A model generated the notes under the pieces. The model saw only the letters and a program-made list of their open reading frames with translations. It searched no databases and was not told the DNA's origin. From Theocolax elegans (taxonomy: Eukaryota; Arthropoda; Insecta; Hymenoptera; Cerocephalidae): 64,000 nt of DNA. A program made the position numbers and the translations under genes. Shown here piece after piece: positions 46,616 to 56,547 of this stretch. The DNA lies in contig CM047428.1 in the NCBI GenBank assembly GCA_026168455.1, positions 16,153,313 to 16,217,312 on the forward strand, read 5' to 3'. Each line of letters begins with the position of its first letter. Position 1 is the first letter of the stretch.

Positions 46616-47143
46616 GTGAGTTCGGTCAAACTTTATCTTTCACGCGTCTCTCTCTCTCTCTATTTTTCTATATATATGCGCTTTCTCGATTTATTTCGGG
46701 CCATCCTGGCCTTCTGATTAGTTGCTTTATTTATGATCTTATTACTCGGGGATGCTTTAGTTATCATTCCACTTGCCTTTCCATCAGATTTATCGCTCGT
46801 ATGTACAAACAATTCTCCGTTATTTATCGTTTTTAATTCCTTTTTTGATATTTTTTTCCATACGGTTTTATTGTCGCTGCGTTAATAATTAAGTGAATTA
46901 TTTAACTTCATTGCTCGATCGATATGTGCAAATTAACAAATTACCTAAAATTTAACTATTTTTTCGTGTACTGAGAATACCATTTAACCTGATCAATCGC
47001 ACGGAAAAAATGAATTGTAACTTTTAAAACGATAAATTTGTGGCATAATAAGTTGACGTTCAACTGTACACATATTTTTTTCAGATTCAAACGAACAAAC
47101 GTTAAGCTAATTTAAAGTATTTAAATTCACATATAAAAATGAA

Positions 47144-47178
<35 letters not shown>

Positions 47179-47935
47179 AAACACGTCGAGTTAAAATAAC
47201 ATTTCCCGCAAAGCGCGAAATTTAAATAATTGAAAAAAAAGAACATTCGCCTCATTCAATATTCTATATATAAAAGGCCAAAAACGTTGAAACATTTCCC
47301 ATCCGAAAAATATCCGAAAATGTACCAATTTTACGGCTGTCAAACGTAAACGCCGCGAGTGGAAAGAAAAAGAATGGCGACCGCTAATAAAATCGTGCAA
47401 TTTTCGCAAATGACATAACCGCCAGCTACGAGTGCCCCTGAAAAAATAATGAAAAAAGAAACGGATACCGAATATCACAGTGCGCAGCCGAATAAATTTC
47501 CTTTCTCTGCACACCTCTGCGTGAATTTCGGCCTATTTTTTTTTTCTCACTGGACACCGGTATTGAATCGCGCGTTGAACATTTGGCCTTTTTTACACTT
47601 TAACGCGCAGGTAATTCATGCCAACGTTTTTTTCCGACTTTTTTGAATAAACGTTTTTCCACAGGCTCGGGAATTTAAGCGAACCGCCAAATGACATTTC
47701 GTAGACGTATAAGTTCTTTCACACGAGGTTTCTACACTGATTGGTTGTTACCTCTAATTGTCGAGAGACAAATTGATGGCGATTTGGTCGATTTTCAAGA
47801 TGTTTCTTTGCATAGCAGTCGTGCAGCCATACGCATAAATACTTTCAAATTTCTTGAGATATAAATTTTATATTAACAATAATAAAGTATAATCAATTAA
47901 ATATAATCTATATCTATATTATATTTAAATTCATC
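46616..47935. other. intron after the Fhos exon, first part
   Basis: Begins with the donor GTGAGTTCGG. AT-rich with pyrimidine tracts and a GA microsatellite. Short ORFs at 47191-47646 lie on both strands and are not recognisable. Confidence 0.5.
47142..47179. repeat. (GA)n microsatellite
   Basis: About nineteen GA units with one AAA interruption. Confidence 0.9.
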
Positions 47936-48279
47936 CGTTCTCCGGTGTCCGGTGTCCGGTGGCGTTGTCCGGTCTCCGCTTGTAAGAATTAAGAGTATGT
48001 GTGGAGTGGAAGGGTTAACGCTGATATTTCGGGAATTTCTGAGTTATTTCGGGATCACTCAACTAATTACGGGATATAATTTTAAAAAAGTATATACAAG
48101 CACACTTTTTTGTCAGTACTCCATTTTTCTCCATATTTGTACCATATTAAATTATTATATTAGGAACATATAAGTAATATTATAAGTAAATAATAATAAA
48201 TAATAGTTACTGTACAGTACTGTCAAGTTTAATAAAAAAAATTAAAATATTATTTTTTATTTATTATCTATATATGTGT

Positions 48280-48310
<31 letters not shown>

Positions 48311-48560
48311 CTCGTATATCTATATTATATTAAAATTCATCCGTTCTCCGGTGTCCGGCGGCGGTGTCCGGTCTCCTGTTGTAAGAATTAGGAGTATGTG
48401 TGGAGTGGAAGGGTTAACGCTGATATTTCGGGAATTTCTGAATTATTTCGGGATAACTTCACTAATTACGGGATTTCCTGGATATTTCGGGATTTTTTTA
48501 AGTATTCCGGGATAATTCCACCAATTTCGGAGTATGTGTGGAGTGGAAGGATTAACGCTG
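47936..48560. repeat. dispersed direct repeat, ~125 bp unit, two and a half copies
   Basis: 47936-48060 and about 48342-48460 share ccgttctccggtgtccgg, gagtatgtgtggagtggaag and gctgatatttcgggaatttc in the same order. A third part (from 48530) repeats only gagtatgtgtggagtggaag plus gattaacgctga. Within the units, ttatttcggga and ggatttcc words repeat at a shorter scale. The DNA between copies holds a TG microsatellite. No known family. Confidence 0.8.
48275..48311. repeat. (TG)n microsatellite
   Basis: TG run with two GC interruptions, between the two copies of the local repeat. Confidence 0.9.
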
Positions 48561-49559
48561 AATACGATAACCACTCATCGTTTATCTCATATGTAATGAT
48601 AGGTGCAGAAGGAGTCATGAGAGGGGGGAGGGTAAAATTAAAAACTTTTTTAAATATTTATAGGGGTTATCGGTATATGTGAGTTAGAATATGACGACCA
48701 TTCTTTTTTATTCTAAAAAAACTAAGATGAGGTTTTAGGTTACGGTGAATAGCGATATGATAATCATTCTTCATTTATCCTCCATTTATTGCTAGATGAA
48801 GGAGGGGCAAGAGGGGGAGGGGGGAAATAAAATTAGAAAAATTCCAAAAATAATTTAGGGGTTTCGGTACAGGTGATTAACAATATGACAACCACTCTTT
48901 CTTATCCCCTATTTTAAAGATGAAGGAAGGTGGCAGGAAGGGTCAACATTCAATATGACAACCAGTCGTAATTTATCCCCTATGTAATGATCGAGTGGGT
49001 AGGGGGTAAAAGGGGGGTTTAGTAGAAAAATTCCAAAAATATTTATAGGGGTTTTCGGTAAAAAAAGTGGTCACAGTAAGGTAATTGACAAAAACAGTAC
49101 TATTACTCTAATAAATTTTGATAACATATATAATATAATATATATAATTTATGTAATACATATTTATTTGACGATACGTTTATTTTTTTTATTACATTAC
49201 CTGTGTCTGCAGCTCCGCAGTGTGTATACGTATACGCAGTACACCTCCAAAGTTGGCACTAGACGTAGGGGAGCTTGAGTTTCTGGGATCTCAAGCGTGG
49301 TGGTGCAAACGCACGGCTATCCCTAACGAGGCTCCCGGTGCTCAGAAAATGGTCTTCTTGACACCGGTCGAGCAGGGACAACCTTCGCCTCTCTAGCCCA
49401 GGTGATCGAAGTGATCAAACGGCTCCCCGAGGGCGTAGGTCGCGTTTGGGTGGGGGATATAACGGGTACGGATTTCGAGTGTCGGCGCAGGTTAGGTCCC
49501 TGAATTATCGGCGACGTTCGTCGATAGGACCAAGTCGACTAGCCGGGATAATTGCGAAT

Positions 49560-49620
49560 GGTAGCGCAGTGGTGAGGCTTCTGCCTCGCGCTCCCGGGAT
49601 CGTGGGTTCGCGCCCCGATA
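49560..49620 (+). other. tRNA-like sequence in 1.12-kb unit, copy 1
   Basis: A box TAGCGCAGTGG at 49562-49572 matches the RNA polymerase III consensus. A B-box-like GGTTCGCGCCC is at 49605-49615, 33 bp downstream. No 7-bp acceptor stem can be formed with the flanks, so this is a tRNA-derived (SINE-like) promoter and not a tRNA gene. It sits at the 3' end of a GC-rich 400-bp block. Confidence 0.6.
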
Positions 49621-50677
49621 CCTTCGTTGATTTTTTTATTCCTTATATTCAATCCGTACCCCGTTACAATTTATATAGATTTTTTTACAAACATTTTTCA
49701 TCATCTCTTATTTCTAAGATGTAAAATGCGTGAGGAAGGTGGTTAAAAATTTTTAAATATTATTTTTCTTTCATTTTTTATAGGGGTTATCGGTATATGT
49801 GAGTTAGAATATGACGACCATTCTTTTTTATTCTAAAAAAACTAAGATGAGGTTTTAGGTTACGGTGAATAGCGATATGATAATCATTCTTCATTTATCC
49901 TCCATTTATTGCTAGATGAAGGAGGGGCAAGAGGGGGAGGGGGGAAATAAAATTAGAAAAATTCCAAAAATAATTTAGGGGTTTCGGTACAGGTGATTAA
50001 CAATATGACAACCACTCTTTCTTATCCCCTATTTTAAAGATGAAGGAAGGTGGCAGGAAGGGTCAACATTCAATATGACAACCAGTCGTAATTTATCCCC
50101 TATGTAATGATCGAGTGGGTAGGGGGTAAAAGGGGGGTTTAGTAGAAAAATTCCAAAAATATTTTATAGGGGTTTTCGGTAAAAAAAGTGGTCACAGTAA
50201 TTGACAAAAACAGTACTATTACTCTAATAAATTTTGATAACATATATAATATAATATATATAATTTAATGTAATACATATTTTATTTGACGATACGTTTT
50301 ATTTTTTTTATTATTAGCCTGTGTCTGCAGCTCCGCAGTGTGTATACGTATACGCAGTACACCTCCAAAGTTGGCACTAGACGTAGGGGAGCTTGAGTTT
50401 CTGGGATCTCAAGCGTGGTGGTGCAAACGCACGGCTATCCCTAACGAGGCTCCCGGTGCTCAGAAAATGGTCTTCTTGACACCGGTCGAGCAGGGACAAC
50501 CTTCGCCTCTCTAGCCCAGGTGATCGAAGTGATCAAACGGCTCCCCGAGGGCGTAGGTCGCGTTTGGGTGGGGGATATAACGGGTACGGATTTCGAGTGT
50601 CGGCGCAGGTTAGGTCCCTGAATTATCGGCGACGTTCGTCGATAGGACCAAGTCGACTAGCCGGGATAATTGCGAAT

Positions 50678-50738
50678 GGTAGCGCAGTGGTGAGGCTTCT
50701 GCCTCGCGCTCCCGGGATCGTGGGTTCGCGCCCCGATA
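50678..50738 (+). other. tRNA-like sequence in 1.12-kb unit, copy 2
   Basis: Identical to the copy 1118 bp upstream; A box at 50680-50690. Confidence 0.6.
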
Positions 50739-50898
50739 CCTTCGTTGATTTTTTTATTCCTTATATTCAATCCGTACCCCGTTACAATTTATATAGATTT
50801 TTTTACAAACATTTTTCATCATCTCTTATTTCTAAGATGTAAAATGCGTGAGGAAGGTGGTTAAAAATTTTTAAATATTATTTTTCTTTCATTTTTTT

Positions 50899-51303
50899 AA
50901 TATAATACCAAATGTAATATTAAAATAACTTTTATAATTAATATTCAATTTTTTATTATTGTAATTGTATAATATCATTTATATTTTGTGATTGCAATTA
51001 CTAAAATTCTTTTTTATAAAAGATTTTTGAAAATAAAACAAAATTAATAAAATGTGAATATAAATCTTTTAGCCAGAATTTTAATCTGAAAAAAATTTTT
51101 GTAAACTCTATTATTATGTATAATTATTTGTTTGAAATAATAATTGAATACATACGATGCATTAGCTGAGTTTAGTAATTTTGTATGAAATTTTAAATTC
51201 TTCTTTTCTTTTCCATCAAACATCATGAAAAAACATGAAATATATGTAAAATTGTCAAAGAATAATTTATATTCTATGTTTTGATGTTGAAAATATTATT
51301 CTG
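50899..51303. other. AT-rich non-coding, nothing recognised
   Basis: Very AT-rich spacer between the tandem duplication and the hAT-like MITE. It ends in the MITE's left target duplication TTATTCTG (51296-51303). Confidence 0.5.
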
Positions 51304-51726
51304 GGGTGGGGTCCGATTTGTCGAAGGCTCATTCAAAATGTGTGCATTGTTTCGAATTTTAAAAATTAGAAATGCATTTTTATTATTTAGAATCAAGAGA
51401 AATAGAAAGATCATTATTTCGAAATTAATACATTCTTCCGTTCGATATTTGTTCCGAATATTCGAACTTTAAAGTGTAAAGAAATAACTTTTATAATATT
51501 TGTCTATTAACACCTTGATAACAGACAATAATGTAGATAAATATTTATCTCCTATTTGGAATTCGAAATATTGCACCTAATACAAAAAATTTGACGATTT
51601 TATTACTTTCGAAATAAAGATCATTCTATTTTTCCGATTCAAAATAACAAAAAAGTTATTCTAATTTTTAAAATTCGAAATATAGCACATACTTTGAATG
51701 AGCCTTCGACAAATCGAACCCCACCC
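51304..51726. mobile_element. hAT-like MITE, copy B
   Basis: Terminal inverted repeats of about 34 bp: left gggtggggtccgatttgtcg, right (reverse complement) gggtggggttcgatttgtcg, both running on into aaggctcattcaaa. Perfect 8-bp duplications TTATTCTG at 51296-51303 and 51727-51734. The interior aligns with copy A at 7235-7663 over its whole length. No transposase ORF. Confidence 0.9.
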
Positions 51727-51734
51727 TTATTCTG

Positions 51735-53601
51735 GTAGAAAAATAACACATTTGTTACTAGATTGATGTAGCTTCCTACAAGAAAAGTGTGGAAATATTG
51801 TAAGTAATGATATATGTGTTACTACGTATTAAAAATTAAAATTAAAATTCCTTACTCCAGTGTAAGTTTTATCATGTCGATTATTTTTATTTTTTTTTAA
51901 TTGTTTCAGTATTATATAGAAATATGTTCAGTATCTATAAACTCTTGTGTAATTGACTTAGATTAAATAAGTATATACAATGTTGCAAATATAATACACT
52001 GTTATTTTTATTTTATTGATTAAAAAAAATTGTTTATAACTGAATACTAGGTTAATTAATTACATATTATATTATATTTTACATTTTTATTCAATTAAAT
52101 TTTAAAATTATAAGGTTAAAGAATATGAAAAATAAATATATATTTAGTGTAATTTCTAATTGTTGCTAGTACACAATTAACATGTTTAAAATAAAACAAT
52201 ATATTTGCCAGTATAATTCATAAATGTATAATCACGTCCGGTGTAAATCATTTGCTCAACTGTCAAAAAACTATCAAGAAGATTCAAACAGCTTAATCCG
52301 ATTCGCATCACGATTTTCCGTATTTATACTCCTCTTGTAATTTCTTTCGCAGCTATAATACCGAAACGATGATAATGAGGTCTGCCACTGATGCAATGCA
52401 CCTCGTTTTCACTCTCTTGAGGTGAATATCTCTTAGAAGAGAACGGAGGAAAAAAATATCATCACGGCGGTTAAAGGAAGCGCACCGATGGTTATCTCCT
52501 AGGTTTTTCGTACACGTGTATATATATACTGATTCTCGCTTTCGCGACTTTCGGTCTTGTCGAATATAATCGTCGATGCATCAACGCTTACCGGTTAGGG
52601 GAAACACTTTTCAATTAAAAGAGGGTAAGAGGTAATTGATGCGGGGGCTCAAGTTGGTATAAGGTTGAGAGTTACAGACCCGCCGATCGTTAGATACTGA
52701 TCTTTGTTTACAATCGTTCGAGTAAAAGTTTACGATAATTAGGCTTTCGCGGAGTATTGTGCGCGCAAAAGAAAGCGAGGATTCAGGGAAATCGATATTT
52801 ACTACGCGAACGGTGATTTGTGTGTACATATACTGTACTTTTTTTAGCGAATGGGTCAATTTTTTTTTACTGATAATTAATGTGACCTAAACGATCATCA
52901 CGTAAAAAATGTTCGAATTTAGGAGTATTTTTTGAAAATTTTATTAACTACAGAGGATCATTCTTAAAGTTCGTGCGTAATGGACATGGTTATTAACGTT
53001 ATTTCACGAAACTGAGTGTGTTGTTAAAATTCCGTGTAGTTGGAAACGTTAAAAGTTAATGTTTATTTGACTAATGAAAAATGTTTCCACGCGCAGTATA
53101 TTAAAAGATTTAAAAATAAAAAGGGGAAAAATGAAATTTAGCGAAATGAAATTTCGCAAAAGCTGTATTTATCACTTCCATACAATATTTATGTTCATTA
53201 AATTAACGAGTTAACGTAAAGTTCACGGTAATACGACGCGCGCAGATTAGATTTTAAAATAGTTATAAAGCGAAGGGATGTATTAAAAAAAATGTATTTA
53301 TATTTTTTAACGCGCGTGCTATAGAAGTAAATGTAAATAGTCGAGAGACAACAAAATTAATATTTTAAAAAAGTAACGAGGAACGCACTTAGGCATTTGC
53401 TTTTTCATTCCGAAACCCACATTTTTTTCTCAATTACCGTGTAGTATACATAATACTTATACACACATATATATACAGCTAATGTATAACCGAGCGGGTT
53501 AGTAATTTTTCCCCAGTGTTTTCTTCAGTGTGCACCTTTCAGAGAATATACATTCCACACGGTAGGAGCAGAGGATTTTACACACAGGCAACAACTGCTC
53601 A
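51735..53601. other. intron-like non-coding stretch
   Basis: AT-rich up to about 52220, then mixed with CpG-containing patches to 52850. The 82-aa minus-strand ORF at 52611-52859 is not recognisable. No exon seen. Confidence 0.45.
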
Positions 53602-53781
53602 TTAACACGCTATAGAAATTTTCTCCACCCGTACCCCTTCTTCTAAACTACAAAGATCTTCGAACCATGCAACACGCCCGTGATAACCTAAGCCTTTCGC
53701 CCGTCCATCGCGATCTATCAGATTCCACGATCTGTGAGCTATAAACGTTGATCATTCAACCGGATTGTGTCTAGTGTGCTG
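53602..53781. repeat. diverged local duplication, copy 1
   Basis: Shares ordered blocks with 54554-54722: ttaac(a/c)cgctata, actacaaagatct(t/c)cgaa, cgcgatctat and ataaacgttgat(c/a)attca, then ccgga. Block order and spacing are conserved while the linkers differ. Confidence 0.65.
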
Positions 53782-54553
53782 ATCCTATTAGTTTTTTTCC
53801 TTAGATTTTTCCGACGTCAGGTGGGCAAGTGGGGGAGGAGGCCAGATGGTTCAAAAGTTTTAGTTGCACGAAATCGTCTAACTGTATATATACAAGCATT
53901 TGATGAAAAAAAACAATATCCATTTGCACGGTGAAAACGACTGATGATGCGACAGACGTAAAAATAAGTGAGCGTACGTATTGTATATATGTATATATGT
54001 CTACAGGTATATCGTGAACTTTTGAGATTACTGGTTTTAATTGTAAGATGATGTTGATTGTGTTCCCGATGGGATCTTCAATGAGCATTTTCATCGCAGC
54101 GTGATGTGCTTTTTCGTTTACATTTAATGGGTTTCAAGTTTCCAATTGTATTTTCTAAATTATAATTTTGATTCATTCGATGCAATAATAAACGTTTAAT
54201 ATATATATAAATATATACGTATAAACAGACGGTTTTCAGCCGTCAGTTGTTAGATTGCATTCTAGATGTTAAATAAAACTTGGCGTTCGTTTACGTAATT
54301 TGTCGAATATTTCGACTAATTGGAAGGTGGTCCCGGAGTCTTGGATGTATAGCAATACATTTAAATATTCGAATGACAAGAAATTCGCGATGCAAAGTAT
54401 GTACAATAGTATAATGAATAGTAGAAGTATCATCTCGAGACGATATAATACAAAAAAAAATGTTGGAAACTTTCGAGTTTTCCTTATATTCCGCGGATGA
54501 TCGTTGGTAACGGTGAGCGGGGTTCACACGAGAAGTCTCGACAGAAAGTACTT

Positions 54554-54722
54554 ATTAACCCGCTATAAAAACGTTTCTCCAAACTACAAAGATCTCCGAA
54601 GCGTGTAACGTCGTTCGCGGTATCCATCGGCGAGGAGGGTTTGCACCGTCCGCGATCTATCTGTATCCGCGATCTACGCCATAAACGTTGATAATTCAGC
54701 CGGATACGTCCTGTACACTGTC
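54554..54722. repeat. diverged local duplication, copy 2
   Basis: Second copy of the blocks at 53602-53781, about 950 bp downstream in direct orientation. cgcgatcta occurs twice in this copy. Confidence 0.65.
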
Positions 54723-55522
54723 GGGTCCCTCCTGCACCAACGCCGCGGACTCTCTCAGGGGTTCAACATCCAACGTGTACACGCCGTTTGCCCTGAGTAA
54801 TCACTTTCCTATGCCTATGCCTCTCTACCTATCCTACCAACCTACCTACCTCTCTCTCTCTTTTGCTCCTATCTACCCATCTTTTTGGTGGATTGGCATA
54901 TTACGCATTTGAATTTGCAAGCTCATAGTCCCCCTCCCTACCCCCTTATGGTTGCAACGACTGCTATTAAACCACGCGAATGTGTGTTCCAGATCTATTT
55001 TCGCGTCATCTTTCTCCTTCGATTACATCTGTATCGCGCTCTATGTGTAATTTCAGGCAATTAAAGTCCTGCGATAGTTGACTTTTAGTACTAATTCCCC
55101 GTTGTAAACTTGACTCGAGAATCTTTTACGACTATCTGCACGTACGTCTGTGTCTGTCTGTGGTGTACGTATGCCCTCGTGAGGGAGAGGGGGTAATAAT
55201 AATTCCGTCGTGATTATAACGATTTTTTGGATTTCATCTTAGTTGCGTATGTGTAGTATGTTTATTTTCACAAATATGTGAGCGAGAATCTGTGCGAGAG
55301 CATAAAAGACTGGTTGGAGTCGTTGATACACAAATTAAGAGAGTAAATTCCTTCTAATTCCCTGCTTAAGGAGTTCGTTGCAATCTTGGAATATGAAATA
55401 CGTACAGGATTTGTACTGGATTAATACATATTTTATATTTACACATCTCAGTAGTTGTGTACATACTATTGATTATAACAATGTATTTATCGTAAATTAT
55501 TGAAATATTAGTTTTATATTAT
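54723..55522. other. intron-like non-coding stretch
   Basis: Pyrimidine-rich part at 54800-54900 (repeated ctacc words), then mixed DNA. The 74-aa ORF at 54688-54912 follows these low-complexity words and is not a gene. Confidence 0.45.
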
Positions 55523-56547
55523 TTAAGGGGACAAGACTGGGTTATCTATTCAATATTACTAATTGATAGTTTCTTAATTATTTAAACAAATTGTATTACT
55601 ATTAATTTTTATTTTTAATTTTTTAGCTAATTTATATGTGACATAACTATTTTCATTAATTATGAAACTCCATATACTCACATTTTTTTTTCTATAATGG
55701 ACTTACCGCAGGATATCTCAGAAACCAATTCATCGAATAGGCTGAAATTTTAACTGTAACATTAAATATGATTTTAATCGACTTGAGCAGATCAAACTGT
55801 GTTAAAATTGTAATAAAAAATTATTCTTACCAAATGATTTAAAAAAATTGAAAAATTGTGTGAAAAACAGATAATTTTATAAATAAATATTTTCAGTACT
55901 TTTAGTAATTCTGCTTCATTATACAGGACGTCGGACCTAGCAATTTTATCGACATATAAGAGTGACCGTTTTTCAATTTTTATCTTCAACTAAAAAAGTT
56001 TATGAGGAATTTTGGTACCAGAGCGCCATTCTATGTACTAATATAAATATAATCTGTCAAATTTCGGTGCAAATTCATTAAGTATTTATGAAGAATAGTG
56101 TGAAACTGTAATTCACATTAATCAGGTTATGTTGCATAAAAATTACAGTTTCACTCTATTCTTCGTATCATCGTTCATTAGTACATATAGAATGGCGCTC
56201 TGGTGCCAAAATTCCTCATAAACTTTTTTAGTTGAAGATAAAAATTAAAAACGGTCACTCCTATATGTCGATCAAATGATAGGAAGGTCCGATGTCCTCT
56301 TTAAATCGTGTTCAAAAGTTACTATTAAAATATCAGTTTCTGATGGAAAAAAACAGAGCACGGATGCTCATAATTAATTAATATAGTTATGTTACATATA
56401 AAATATCCAAAAAATTTAAGTAAAAGGTAACAATAATATAATTTGTTTAAAAAATTAAGAAATGTTTTCAATTGTTATGATAAAAGTTATTAATTGTTAA
56501 TATTAAATAGTTTTTTTTTCAATTTTAACCCAGGCTTGTCTCCTTAA
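55523..56547. mobile_element. TTAA-flanked fold-back element, family I, copy B
   Basis: TTAA at 55523-55526 and 56544-56547. Left end TTAAGGGGACAAGACTGGG, right end in reverse complement TTAAGGAGACAAGCCTGGG. Its 3' part aligns with copy A (4599-5121). Its left arm holds the reverse complement of copy A's agatatcctgaggtaagtc region, so this copy is the fuller, palindromic form. The centre is occupied by another inverted repeat (55924-56297). No ORF. Confidence 0.85.
55924..56297. mobile_element. inner fold-back within family I copy B
   Basis: Arms of about 170 bp: caggacgtcggacc... on the left and ...ggtccgatgtcctc on the right, sharing gagtgaccgttttt, gaggaattttgg and agagcgccattctat. The loop side closes with gtgaaactgtaatt / aattacagtttcac. 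It is absent from copy A, so it is a nested insertion or the lost centre of the family. Confidence 0.8.

Larger units (their letters stand above)
48661..50898 (+). repeat. tandem duplication of a 1.12-kb unit
   Basis: 48661-49780 and 49781-50898 are nearly identical. Visible differences are small indels, e.g. five bases missing at 50196 (cagtaaggtaattg vs cagtaattg) and length changes in T-runs. Each unit has an AT-rich half with diverged sub-repeats (aatatgacaaccactc, ttatcccctat, ggggtttcggta) and a GC-rich half of about 400 bp ending in a tRNA-like sequence. The near identity means a recent duplication or an assembly artefact. The 92-aa ORF present once per unit is identical in both and shows no protein family. 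Confidence 0.95.

Noticed and set aside
46462..46836. 124-aa plus-strand ORF covering the Fhos exon
   Set aside because: It uses the wrong frame and runs through both splice sites. The FHOD match is in another frame, limited to 46506-46615.
49446..50842. Two identical 92-aa ORFs
   Set aside because: They are one ORF copied by the 1.12-kb tandem duplication, and the frame runs through the tRNA-like sequence. No protein family.
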